A program made the position numbers and the translations under genes. From Rotaria sp. Silwood1 (taxonomy: Eukaryota; Rotifera; Eurotatoria; Philodinida; Philodinidae), in contig CAJNOP010000028.1 in the NCBI GenBank assembly GCA_905250075.1, forward strand, positions 1,778,244 to 1,842,243: a DNA stretch of 64,000 nt. Reading direction: 5' to 3'. This document shows, piece after piece, positions 24,201 to 35,152 of the stretch; position 1 is the first letter of the stretch, and the number at the start of each line of letters is the position of its first letter. Under the pieces are notes generated by a model. It did not search any database. It saw only the letters and a program-made list of their open reading frames with translations, and was not told where the DNA came from.

Positions 24201-26534
24201 TTTAACCCATTTAATAACAGCATCATAAACATCTTTTTCATCCAAAATACCTAAATCAGGTGATGCAATAAGTTCCTTGAAAAGAAAAACAAAAAAATCA
24301 ATGTTTGCAATAAAAGCAAATTTTCTTGTCATGTAAATTTACTTTAAGATGTTTATATGAAATTTTATAAAAATCATCAATTTGTATAATATCTAAGAAA
24401 TGATCACGAATATATTCATCAGCTAAATCAATTAATGATTTTCTATTAAGTAATTCAGCATATTGACGAATTTCTGTACAATTTGTTAATGATAAATGTT
24501 GTCGTAAAAAGCTTGAACATGCTTCAGCTAAATCTTCTGTTTGTAAAACAGTTGATGCAAATAATAAATTTTGTACATTATCTATAGTTATTATAGCTTT
24601 TGCTGTATATGCAAATTCAATGATTGTTTTTAATGAATTTTGATTGATATCTTGAATTTCAATACGACGTTTATCAGCTTCAAGCATTCCTAATGTAAAC
24701 ATCGAACGAAAATATGGAATTGTTGCAGCAAGTACAACTTTATGACATAAAAATGTTTGATTATCACAAACAATTTCAACATCGCATAATATTTGATCTC
24801 GATAAAATTCATATAATGTATGAAATGCATTACTGAAAAATAAAATACAATAATAGGTAATCAGAAACTGTTTTGAACAAGATATTTGTTCACTTTTGAT
24901 CTGCTAAAAAGTATTTTCTAATACATCAAAAGATATGAGCTTATGCTCTTTTCAACTATTGTCTGTTTTTTTCGGTAAATATGTGATATTGAACTAAGTC
25001 GTAGTTTTTATGCAAATGAAGTTACACAATCTTTTTTTCAACAGTTCCTTTCAATGTAAAATAGTTGTAGATTTGTAAAAAATGAAAATTAGGATGCCTT
25101 AGTGAAAGACTAAGTGCATTTTGTAGGATAGCTTCTCATTGATGGATGATTCCATTGTATATGTGAGACGTTTACATCGATTTCTTCCAAAACGATTTTT
25201 ACGTTTCAAATCATGTAGAGCATAGTCAATTTAATTATTATGATGATAAAAGATCCACTATAAATTCTTGCTATTGAAAAGATCAGTGATTCACAAAATT
25301 ATACTAGAATATAGTTAATACTATATAAAAACACTTTTAGAAAAAGGCTAGCACATCCATTATCGTATATCTCTCACGTAGAAATTACACACATAGGGAC
25401 ATAGCAGGTCTTGTTAAGTGCAGTTTGCTCTACACATCAATACTTAACGTTTATCGCGGGAATACCAAAGAGAAGGTCATTTTTGGAATGAAAATATTAT
25501 CATAAATAATCAAATTATAAGTATCTATAGAATATATGCTGTTATATGATAATATTTCCATGCTAAAGTATCCTCATGTTTGGTACTGCCAGAAAAATTG
25601 TTATATATGAGCATCTACAGAGAATTTTGCTTTAATAAACTTTCTATCATTATGTGCACAATGTCTGTATCAGAGATGTTTGATGATGAACATTTTACGG
25701 TTGTTCGCAGGGTTTTTATATAGTATTAATTATATTTTGTTTCAATTTTGACAATCACTGATCTCTTCAACAGAGAGAATCTATGGTAGATATTTTGTTA
25801 TCATAATCAGTAAATCGACTATGCTCTGCATGATTTGAAACATAAAAATCGATTTGAAGCAACTCGATATAAATATCTCATGTATATGATGGAAAATTTT
25901 ACTTCGAATGGCAACAGTAATAATACAAAACTTGTCTGTTCAAACACTTATTTTTTTGTGCTTTTCAAGAATTACTGTACTATTCTTGAACAAAAACTGT
26001 ACCAATTTCTAAGATTATATTCAAAAAAAGCAGAAAATTCTCGGTAATACTTTCTAGCAGATAGAAAGCGAACAAACGTCTTTCCTGAAAAACTTTTCAA
26101 TAATTCGTTTGATTTAAATATTTGTTTAAGTTTTTAAATACCTATGTTTAATAAATGATACTTCGAATGCTTGTTGATCGTCCACTTCCATATTTTGTAG
26201 TTGTTGTTGTTGTTGCTCTTCTCGTAATGACTCAACTAAATAAATAGAAAACAAAAACTGATAAATGTGAAAAAAAGAGAAGAAAATTTTTTATTATACG
26301 TTGTTTAGCATTATGGATTGCTTGTCGTTGTGTAAGTAAACGATTTGCAGGAACAAAATCTGATGAATCAACATTAATATCATCATTTCGAATGGTACTA
26401 CTTAATGGTGTTAATGTTGCTGTTGATGATGATGCTGTTGCTACTGCTGCAGCTGCAGCTACTGGATTTAATGTTGATAAAAGATCAACAATATTGTTGT
26501 TACTAACTGTACTAGGTGGTGTCTCTCCAGACAT
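21205..26534 (-). CDS. KLHL8: Kelch-like protein 8 (BTB-BACK-Kelch, CUL3 adaptor)
   Basis: Twelve exons join in phase to 678 residues: 26534-26300, 26235-26142, 24832-24343, 24275-24167, 23627-23427, 23377-23325, 23269-23067, 23008-22840, 21866-21707, 21648-21529, 21475-21394, 21325-21205. Domains: Ala/Ser/Thr-rich and poly-Gln N terminus (1-109), BTB (~111-225, with CDVEI and the [16 protein letters not shown] core), BACK (~226-375, CRDLLDEA), then six Kelch blades (~380-660). Diagnostic KLHL8 strings include [45 protein letters not shown] and GGFDDNSPL, so I am confident of the subfamily. Known role: substrate adaptor of a CUL3 ubiquitin ligase (in C. elegans KEL-8 degrades rapsyn). The N-terminal extension is longer than in vertebrate KLHL8. 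Introns 2, 4 and 8 are large and hold repeats. Confidence 0.95.
23880..24090 (+). repeat. Dispersed repeat family A, copy 3 (intron of KLHL8)
   Basis: Within KLHL8 intron 4. It has the family blocks CCTAACGACTGTTTGTCTTGG, ATCATCCGT, GCAGACTACATTGTGACATA, CTCTTGTGGCTCA, AAGTCAGCTTAGCGTTCAGTG, TATGAGGCTATTGACTC and CGCTAGGCAACACC. It lines up with copies 2 and 4 in order and orientation. Confidence 0.65.
25175..25870. repeat. Fold-back element B6 (intron of KLHL8)
   Basis: Arms of about 150 bp at 25175-25330 and 25715-25870 are reverse complements. Shared blocks in order: CGATTTTTA, GTTTCAAATCATG, AGAGCATAGTC, ATTATGATAA, AGATCAGTGATT, AAAATT, TTAATACTATATAAAAAC. The centre is about 385 bp. 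It lies inside the 1.3-kb KLHL8 intron 2. No coding content. Confidence 0.75.
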
Positions 26535-27088
26535 TTCAGACCTTCAAGAATGTGATATATCTTAAAATAACAAAACAAAACAATGAAATAAATATTTAAA
26601 ATATGTCTAAACAAATTTTCATGTTTCGCTTATAAATAATAGAATACGAGGGTTCTTTTTTCTCTAAATAACTCGCCATTCCTTTCGTAATATTTCCGGT
26701 TTCATAAGTTAGTAATTCAATAGAAATAGATTTCATATTTGAATTATTCGTATTAGGAAAGAATACAATTTTAAACTTGTTAAAAATGTAAACCATGATA
26801 TATTGATTTGATTTACGAACAAATTTTTATTTAAGTAATTTGAGAAAAATCTTGATTGAATAGAAAGATAAAACTTTAGTTTTGTTTTTTTTCCCAATCA
26901 ATGATCAATATCTTAAATCATTTGATTTTTTTATTATTTAGTTGTTTAAATGTGAATGATTCATCCATTTCTTTCTGAACTCAAATGAATAAGAAACGTA
27001 AATCTTGTACAACAGAGGTCGACAGTTGATGGAATAAAGAAGAAAATTTTTTCGATTCATTTAACTTTTGTTTTAAAAAGAAACCAAT
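26535..27088. other. Intergenic spacer between KLHL8 and the HD oxygenase
   Basis: A/T-rich, about 550 bp. It should contain the KLHL8 5' leader/promoter near 26535 and the 3' end of the HD-domain gene near 27088. An acceptor-like TTATTTTAAG lies about 23 nt upstream of the KLHL8 ATG. No other feature was seen. Confidence 0.4.
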
Positions 27089-27643
27089 TCAATTTTTACT
27101 AATACATTGCTTAACTAGATTCCAATAATGATCAGCTTTTCCTTCATACTGATTGAAATGAATCTCTTTTGCTGCTTCATCAAATGTACGCATTCGAAGA
27201 CTATGTTGGAAATGAGGATGCGAACGAAATTTTTCTGCCTCCTCATTCGTCATCGGCCCACCTTGATAAACAAGTGTTTGTTTTGATGCATCCGAAAGAC
27301 GATTATAATAATCTTTATCAATATGAGTTAAATAACGTTTAGCATTAACATGATTTTCAACAAGATAACATACACGTTCTGGCAAACCAACCTCTTTACG
27401 AAGATATTCAGCACCAATATGTTCATGTCGTAGAACACCTAAATTACCCATAAAATCTTCTTCTTTCTCACCTAATAAATGACCAATATCATGAAGAAAT
27501 GCAGCTATAATCAATTCATTATCATTTGGAGCATATAGTTCAGCAAAATATGCTGCTTGTAAAGCATGTTGATATTGAGTTACAGCCTCACCGTAATATT
27601 CACTTCCTCCATGTTTTTCATATATTAATCGAAGTTTCTCCAT
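27089..27643 (-). CDS. PhnZ/TmpB-like HD-domain mixed-valent diiron oxygenase
   Basis: A single uninterrupted exon of 184 residues. It has the HD-domain metal ligands: His26, His51-Asp52 (in FLHDIGHL), His73, His98 and Asp155. Residues that bind the aminophosphonate in bacterial PhnZ also have counterparts: Tyr16 and Glu19 (YYGE), Lys102, Ser120 and Arg152. Compared with PhnZ numbering as I remember it, the offset slides smoothly from 8 to 6, so the fit is not by chance. PhnZ-type enzymes use O2 and a diiron centre to split the C-P bond of alpha-hydroxy phosphonates; the related TmpB acts on a trimethylamino substrate. MIOX-like inositol oxygenases share the fold but lack the Tyr-x-x-Glu lid. 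The family is chiefly bacterial with scattered animal members, so ancient transfer is likely. It begins 166 bp after the ATG5 stop on the same strand, with an AG two bases before the ATG. Confidence 0.88.
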   Translation of the reverse strand: MEKLRLIYEKHGGSEYYGEAVTQYQHALQAAYFAELYAPNDNELIIAAFLHDIGHLLGEKEEDFMGNLGVLRHEHIGAEYLRKEVGLPERVCYLVENHVNAKRYLTHIDKDYYNRLSDASKQTLVYQGGPMTNEEAEKFRSHPHFQHSLRMRTFDEAAKEIHFNQYEGKADHYWNLVKQCISKN

Positions 27644-27808
27644 ATCTTAGCTTATAACAATCTATAGAAAAATACAAGTACACGAACATACACCTACACT
27701 TATATATATATTTGGGCAATCGCAGAGATAAAATGACAAAAGAAAAAAAAACAGATGGAGTCAATATATAAATGATTAGAATGAAAAAAATGAGGTCAAA
27801 GTTCTTCA

Positions 27809-28750
27809 TTATCGTAGGTGATTTTCAATAAGACATATGTGAAGAAAATTATCTGGATATGAAAAATATTCACTAAGCCATTGTGCTGGTGTATGAAGTG
27901 GTGGTTGTACGCCATGTATAATAACACAATAATCTTCAATATTATTATTTAAAATTTTTTTTTCATTCGATAATTTTTCACATTGTACTTCATGATTTAA
28001 TGCATATATTAATAAATCATATAATGTCATCCATTTATTTTGTTCAACATCATATGGTGAAAATAATTTTTGTATAAATGGTTTATCTAAGATATATATA
28101 CGAAATGGTATATAACGAAAATATTGCAGATTATCTGTATAAGACATTAATTTCATATTTATATTCCAAAATGCTTCATATTTATCTTGTAATAATGAAT
28201 TCCATAATTGTTTATGGTCACGTTTTTGCATATCACCAATTATTTGTCCTTTATGTTTAAGTGCATCAGCTTCTTTTAATGTTGTCATATAATGTGCTTC
28301 AATAGATTCAATGTCTGGAAAACGTATTAATTCACTTTCTGGAAATTTACTTAAATGAACTATAATTTGCCATGGTAAATGAGATGATGATGATGATGAT
28401 GCTCTGGTTGTTGTTGTTGATAATGATGATGTATATAAATCATACAAGACACCGATTGGATAATGCCATTTAAGTGGAATGCTTTCATATTCAAGCCATA
28501 AATTATGAAGACTAATATTATTTGTTTGATCATTTAAATTTCCTTTATAATATGTTGAATAATACCGAAAAATTTTTTCAATTATACATGGAAAATAGAG
28601 ATGACGTGAAAGCATTAAATAGAGTGGTTCTGGTGATTCAGAACGATTTACTTTACTCATATCTTCATCGGATAATATAAAACATATTGGTAAACGTGAT
28701 TGCCATAACTCACGTGTAATTTCTTTATCATCTATTGGAGAAGTACTCAT
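27809..28750 (-). CDS. ATG5: Autophagy protein 5 (ATG5)
   Basis: A single-exon gene of 313 residues, somewhat longer than vertebrate ATG5 (275) owing to Asn/Ser/Thr-rich inserts (for example the STTTTRASSSSSS run). Conserved blocks include LWQSRLPICF, PLKWHYPIGVLYDL, LPWQIIVH, KEADALKHK, KRDHKQLWNSL, RYIPFRIY, FIQKLF and PAQWLSEYFSYPDNFLHI. Lys159 in LKEADALKHK corresponds to the acceptor lysine to which ATG12 is conjugated. In the family the ATG12-ATG5-ATG16 complex is the E3-like factor for lipidation of ATG8/LC3 on the phagophore. The ATG is directly preceded by a poly-pyrimidine tract ending in CAG, a perfect splice acceptor abutting the start codon. Confidence 0.97.
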   Translation of the reverse strand: MSTSPIDDKEITRELWQSRLPICFILSDEDMSKVNRSESPEPLYLMLSRHLYFPCIIEKIFRYYSTYYKGNLNDQTNNISLHNLWLEYESIPLKWHYPIGVLYDLYTSSLSTTTTRASSSSSSHLPWQIIVHLSKFPESELIRFPDIESIEAHYMTTLKEADALKHKGQIIGDMQKRDHKQLWNSLLQDKYEAFWNINMKLMSYTDNLQYFRYIPFRIYILDKPFIQKLFSPYDVEQNKWMTLYDLLIYALNHEVQCEKLSNEKKILNNNIEDYCVIIHGVQPPLHTPAQWLSEYFSYPDNFLHICLIENHLR

Positions 28751-29960
28751 CTGAAAAAAAAAACTTTTTTTTTAAGTTCATCTTTTTAAATGAATTGATT
28801 AAATTAATAGAAAAACAAGATATTCATTGTTTTCAGCAATTCGAATAAGATATCAAAAGCAATGAAGTAGAAAATTTGAGATGTCACCTTGGTTTAACAT
28901 AACATAATTATAGTAATTAATTAATGATTGATTAGCTGTTTCTGTATTCTTCAAGACAATGGTATGATTTATTTTGTTTGCAATATTTATGATATCAGCC
29001 AATTAATAATAACATCAATATGTTATAAACATCTGATGTATTCATAGACATATAATTATCTAAACAATATTAACAAGACTAAACTTCTACATGCAGAAGA
29101 AAGTATTAGTTGAAATAAATATTTGATATACATAGTTATAAATAAACAAATGGTGATCATTCATTCCAGTAACATAAACTTTCAACTTTGATAATCATAT
29201 ATTAGTTTGCTAGTTTCTCTCTTTTTATTTAAAGTAATTAAGTGATTAATGTATGTATATATATACATACATATATCTTATACTTGACACTTCAACTCGT
29301 ATCTATTACTTTAAATGGATTGCGTCGCTGGTCTATTTATTATATTTTTAATATAATATACAAAAGTTATACCTTCGAATGTAATGATATATTTTAATCA
29401 TGTCAGATTACCTTTTCCATATTTTGTAAACGACACATTAATATTTGAAATGATCGATGTCGCCTAATGCATACACTCGATAAATCATTCTCTATATACA
29501 TTAATAGTGATCACATCATATTGATAATAAATCTTTTTCATATCTAAAACACGAAAGAACAACAGGGCTATACTGTCTTTTAAACCACATTTATAAATCA
29601 ATAACTGAAAAAAAAATCATTATGAAATCAATATTTTTTTTATAATGCATTGAAAATTCAATATCTGTTTTTCTTTCTTAACTTTGATAGCACCATGAGA
29701 ATTGATAGCCTTTTTCGTTTTTGCAATTCATTAACTTATTTTCTCAGATACATAAACACAACAAATCGAACACCTGAGTTATTTACCAGAAAAAAAAAAT
29801 GCAAAAAAAAAAACAAAAAGATGAAGACAATGACGTAGTATGAAAATATTCGTTCATTAAACACACAATTTTTCAATGAGATAAAGAAAAAATTATACTA
29901 ATCTACAAAACAAAAGAGAAAAAAAAAACCCTTTTCGATTCACTGATTTCAGAACATATA
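28751..29960. other. Intergenic region between ATG5 and dystroglycan-like gene
   Basis: About 1.2 kb, A/T-rich, with no supported gene. It should contain the ATG5 5' leader/promoter and, near 29900-29960, the dystroglycan 3' UTR. A small TATATA/ACATAC patch lies at 29256-29275. Nothing else was recognised. Confidence 0.4.
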
Positions 29961-31497
29961 TTAAAATGAAGGCTTTTCTAATTCATTTTGTTCTTGTTTA
30001 TCATTATATGGTGCTTTTTCAATACGCATAACCAATGGTGTATGTGTTTGTTCAATTTTTTCTTCAAGTTCTTCGGCAAATACGACAGGAATGCCTATAA
30101 ATAGAAATATATTTTTTTTTAATTATTTTAATTAACATTCAAAAAGAAAAAAGGCAAAATTTTACCTTTTGAAATAAATTGTTTTTGATCATGATATCGA
30201 TATTTTTTTTTATAAAATTCATGCTGTTGTCTATGTTTACGATATGAATAATGCTGATATAAATGTTTATTATTCGGACTACCAGATGGTCCACTTGGTA
30301 AAAGTAATGTGGATGATGATGATGAACGACGATTACAACAAAGGCAACATGCAATAATAGCACATATAAATAATCCAATAGCAATTATTGATAATGGTAC
30401 AATAACAAGTGGTTGATAAAATTGTTTAAGAAGAATAAGATTATTAAATGATGTTACTGTTCGATTATATTTTATTGAATTATCATCTAATAATCTTGGT
30501 CGTATTGTTATTTCACCTTTTTTGATTTCAATTATAGGACTTATCATTGTTGTTGTTGACAGTGGTAATGATAGTGGCGTTGTTGTTGTTGTTGTTGTTG
30601 TTGTTGTTATTATTATTGTAGTAGTTGTGGTTGTCGTGGTTGTTAATTTATAAAATCTTATAATAGATATTTCAATTAATGGTAAAGAAAACAAAGGTAA
30701 TAATTCTAAACGTCTTGAATAATAACGATCAATAAGTGTTTTTAATTGATATGTTATATTTGTTGAGAAATATAAATCACATGAAAAATAAACTTTTATC
30801 ATAGAACCATTTATTTTATGTATTGTTATTAATGATTCACTTAAATTAAGTGCTAATGATAATGTTCGAATAATAAAATAACGATTTAATAATGAATTAT
30901 TATAATTTGTTGATGAAATATTAAATAAAGCAAGAAGTAAATGATTCGAGGGATAAAATAAAGATGATGATGGTGTAAAATTAAAATTTAATTTTAATTC
31001 AATTAAATTATTAATATCTATTTTTGAACAAAAAGAGATTTTTTTGAATATAGAATAAATAAATAAATAAATGTTTACCTGAATGTGTATTATTATTGAA
31101 TTGTTGAAATTGTATTAAAAATGGACCCGAATAATCTCCATATAATGGTAAAGCAAATATAGTTCCATTCTCAATAGCAAACCAAAGTTTATCTTGTGGT
31201 TCTATACTAATAATGCGTGCATTATTAATATTCAATGATCGTTGATAGACTTTATTATAATCAACGTTAGCTGTGAATTCCTAGAAGAAAAAAAAAACAT
31301 TTATCATTGTCATTTATAATAGATATTAAGTTTTACTAATGTTGATGAAGCTGACGTGTGACGCCGTTGATGATAATCATTATTATTAACCTAAAAAATT
31401 AAAGAATAGACAATGAATGAATATAGATAAGTATTCTTACCGTTTCCGCTATTGACGGATATGAAATGAAGAATAATATGAGACTTTGAACGAACAT
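29961..31497 (-). CDS. DAG1: Compact dystroglycan-like receptor
   Basis: Five exons (31497-31441, 31390-31337, 31280-31079, 31017-30166, 30094-29961) join in phase to 432 residues. Order: signal peptide (1-17); a short cadherin-like segment (~40-104, with LWFAIENGTIFALPL); a SEA-like domain with N-x-S/T sites and a Gly175-Ser176 pair in NGSMIKVYF, matching the alpha/beta autoproteolysis site; a Thr run (~230-251); a transmembrane helix (~307-332) followed by Cys and basic residues; and a juxtamembrane tail FISKGIPVVFAEELEE...PLVMRIEKAPY that matches the dystroglycan cytoplasmic motif. Known role: links matrix laminin to dystrophin. Missing here: the large mucin region before the SEA domain and the C-terminal PPxY that binds dystrophin; the protein ends KPSF. 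The Thr run is placed after, not before, the SEA domain. Confidence 0.8.
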
Positions 31498-33676
31498 GAT
31501 TTTAACTTTTATTATGTTAATGGTCACCGTTTTGGCCAACAACGTGCATCAACCATGATCATTGTATGTATTTGAGAAGTGATATACATAGGCCTTTCTT
31601 TTTCTCTTCTTTCTCTTTCTCTTCTTTTCTCTTTTTCTTATTCTCCTTCGTCTTCTTCTTTTTTTTTTTTTATTCTCTGCTTGTACTACATATACATATA
31701 CACTGACTTAACAGATAAATGTTCAGAAGTATGATGAATAATGTTACTACAGTCGTTGTATTGTTATTATTAGCACGATTTTTTCTTCTTCTTTATTCGA
31801 TGGATTCTCATTTTGTAGTGTCTATTGTTGTTATCGTTGTTGTTCTTGCTTGATTGTTATCATTTGTTATTCGCAAAGGAAAGAAAGAATATCGATCATG
31901 GTAAGAAGGACTGCTCTTTTCTTTTCTTTTCTCGTTTTTTTTTTTCTTCTTTCTTCTGTTTTAGATTAGTTGAGGTTGTTAGCAGAATGAGAATGCTAAA
32001 AACAGAGGAAAAAACAGAGAGAGAGAGAGCTAGGAAGAGAAAAAGAATGAGTCAAACGAAAAGAATGGAAATGGTGATCGAGCGAGCGGTCAGTCAGATG
32101 GGGATCAAGATAAAGCATAAGGGCGCGGCGAATGACCCGGCGTGATGTCGTGAATGTAAACTTGATAAAACGGAAGAGAAAGAAGACATCGAGTGACTCG
32201 ATGAATGCCTATATATACATGTATAACATCACCCGCCTCCGTGTCTTTTTCTTCATTCATGTGGTAACTATAGGTCACTTTAGAAAAGAGACAAAAACGA
32301 TATCTTAAATGTCTTTGTCAATTCACTCGATGATTTACTCCACCCTCATAACACATTGAAAAGAAAAATTGCTTTTGACCTTATCAAGTCATATACAATC
32401 AATATATACCCCCCAGAAAGAGATTCAATTTGAAATCATTTTATTTTATGTAATCATTTCTTTTCTTTGTCCGAAGAATACATGAATACACTCGAAATAC
32501 TACTTCGATTTCTTTTGTTTCTTTTCTGTCATTATATTACACGTATTTCTCGCCTTTTTGACGTTCAAATACATTCGAAGAGTATCGTAATTGAACATAA
32601 TAATGACGCATAGACGTGAACACGTTATTTCTATTGATAAGTTGACGATTATACAACAATTATCTATTTACATTCGTATGTTTTCGATGAGAATGTCCCT
32701 TGGTCTATATGCTCCTGGTCAAAGCACACGAGCCACACATTTACACATAAATCATCATGAGAATATATACATATATACATATATAGCTATATATGCGTAT
32801 GCGCCTACGCCTTAGGGTGTCTCTTCTCACGCGTAATCGGAAGCAGATGATATCATAAAAAGCCGTCTTAACTTATTCTCTTGTGTAAAAAGAAAAGAAG
32901 GAAAGAACAAAATTTGTAAATCTCTGTGGATATTGAAGGATCGTTCCATTTAGTCGGATGTGAGATTTGTCTTGATTAGCACTATAATTAGTGATGATTT
33001 ATGAATACAAAAAAATTATGTTTGATAGCTTTTCATCTGTCTATCACAGTTGTTTAGATCTTGTATTTAAAAAGTGTATAGAATCCAGAAATAGAAATAT
33101 GCCAACTTAAATAACATATGTTTTACATAACTATAACAAATTAATCGTATGTATGATTACTTAAGATAGCAATTGTCTCAATCAATAATGATAGAAACGC
33201 ACGATAAGTCCAAACTTATGTTTGCGCCAAAAACAAACAAGGGTAGGTGTAAACTTAATAACTCCATAATGGCAATAGATAGTGATCTATAATTTTCACG
33301 AATCGAAATAGTAGAATTCTTGACATCTTTTTATCTGATACAATATAAGACAAACTTATTGTAAAACGCATCATTTTGGCAAAATATTCAAAAAAAGATA
33401 CATGAAAACAGTAGATCGTCTCAAGGTCAGTCTAACAAAAAGTCATAAAATATTCTAACACTCAAAAAAAATTCTGTATAATTCGATCAAAAAGGCTTTC
33501 TCAATATTAAGATATAAGAAGACAATCATTTGAGTCATGTCTTGATCTAAAGACTCGAAGCTTCTTTACCTGATACACATGTCGAAATTAAAACAACATT
33601 AAAATGAATCATCATATTCATACATTTTTTCAATATTTTGCAAGAATGATGGATTTTAAAATAATTTTATCTTATA
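31498..33676. other. Intergenic region upstream of dystroglycan-like gene
   Basis: Begins with a low-complexity poly-pyrimidine tract (31590-31670, TTTCTCTT repeats) upstream of the dystroglycan start, then a more G/C-rich patch with purine runs (31980-32160) that could be promoter sequence. Open frames here (31825-32145, 32591-32815) encode only low-complexity Arg/Lys/Glu or scattered residues and match nothing I know. Confidence 0.4.
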
Positions 33677-34220
33677 TACAGAGTGTTTCAAAAGACTAAG
33701 GAAAAAGAAAACGTGAATACTTCCTCAGCAATTCAAAAAATAATATTTTTTTTTTTGCACCTTAATCATATATTAGAGCTTTCCTATAAAATGTGCATGT
33801 CTGTAGAAGTGACAATTCAAATAGTTTTCATGATGGCTGAATTGGAGTCAGGTAAGCGTGTGAAACGAAAGCTACATAGTGAATTTGGTAAAAATACCGC
33901 AAGTGAATCATGTATGAGAATCAAATTTCAAAGATGTTGTGAAACTACTTCTGTCGAAATTTGATCACGTTCTGTAAGACCTATAATAATTGCTAAAGAA
34001 AAATTCAATGAGGTTAAAAATGAGTCAGGATCAAGTATCCGGTCTATTGCATAAGCTTGCTCATTACCACTAACAACAACATACCGGATTATGACGAAAT
34101 GTCTCTTATTAAATCTATGCACGGTATAATGTGCTCAACAATTCTACAAAGAAAATTTACATTGGCCGAACGCTTAATCTTGGCTCATTTTTACAAGCAT
34201 CGTTAACTTCATTGACTTTT
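33677..34220 (+). pseudogene. Decayed mariner-like transposase, 5' end
   Basis: A CAGAGTGTTTCAAAAGAC sequence at 33679, preceded by TA, looks like the terminal repeat of a Tc1/mariner-type element. In one frame from about 33830 the DNA encodes a helix-turn-helix start (MAELESGKRVKRKLHSEFG), then after an in-frame TGA (33962-33964) a second HTH-like part (SGSSIRSIA, then SLPLTTTYRIM). Further TAA codons at 34052-34054 and 34127-34129 break the frame. No catalytic DDE/D part and no matching right end were found, so this is an inactive, truncated remnant. Confidence 0.55.
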
Positions 34221-35152
34221 TCTTTAGTAATTATTCTACGGTCATCGATTCTCGGCAGTATCACTTTCACAAAATCACTGTAATGTGTTGTTTATGTCAC
34301 ATTTAATTAGCCTGTTCTTTTTCCCAAGTTCAATTTGTAGTTATCGTTTTAAAATGCTGACTTATTTAAATTTGATCATGAGAAAAACTATTTTCATTCT
34401 CACTTCTTTCCATGCAAAAATTTTAATCAAATATGTTAAATAAAACTTTAATATATATATGTAACCAAACTGTGTTCCTTGCATTGCTGAGGAGCTATTC
34501 ACACGTGTTTTTTTTTCGTTTGAACTTTTAGAACATCCGTTAGTATCAGACAAAAAGACATTCAACGTTTTTTTCTTTCGATTGCTGAAAATCGTAGGTC
34601 ACTACCTATTGTCACTCTCGAGTGTATACTAGAGGTCATTGGGCTCTAAATTTTCACACACAGTTGAATCGTACTTTGAGATACTTCTAATTATATTTTC
34701 TAATCGGAACAGGATAGTAGTTCCAAAGATACGAGATATTTTTTTTTCATCTTTTTATATGCGATGACTAGCGCACCCTACACATTTCTCAGACGATTAG
34801 AGCCCAACGGATCCAAAATTTTCTGACCTAGATCCTGGACCAACCCGACGAGCTCTAACTTACATTCACCTTTCTTTAAATCTGACGTGGACATGAATAA
34901 AAAAAAAAAAATCTTCTTATAAAACATGTTTCTAGTCTAATAAAGAAGAAAATAAAAAACATTAGATAGTCGCACGTATTTATATTGAAAAAGAAAAAAC
35001 AAACAAGCTGCTAAATTAAATGAATATGTCGAGGACAAAAATTTATAGTCTACTTTTTGAAAGTTGCATCTAATCACTATCATCAGTAAGTACGTAAGGA
35101 AAAATTTGCACGAAAAAGAGAAATGTATCATTTTTCTTTTTCAATTAAATAA
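34221..35152. other. Intergenic region downstream of OCIA-domain gene
   Basis: A/T-rich, no supported gene. A block near 34765-34790 (GCGCACCCTACACATTTCTC) resembles one in ABCA intron 23 near 7318-7345 (GCACATCCTACACATTCTCT), which may be an old dispersed repeat. The last 200 bp should be the OCIAD 3' UTR. Confidence 0.35.

Noticed and set aside
30590..30660. GTT/GTA microsatellite taken as a non-coding repeat or CRISPR-like array
   Set aside because: It is in frame in the dystroglycan-like exon and encodes the Thr run; not a spacer-repeat array.
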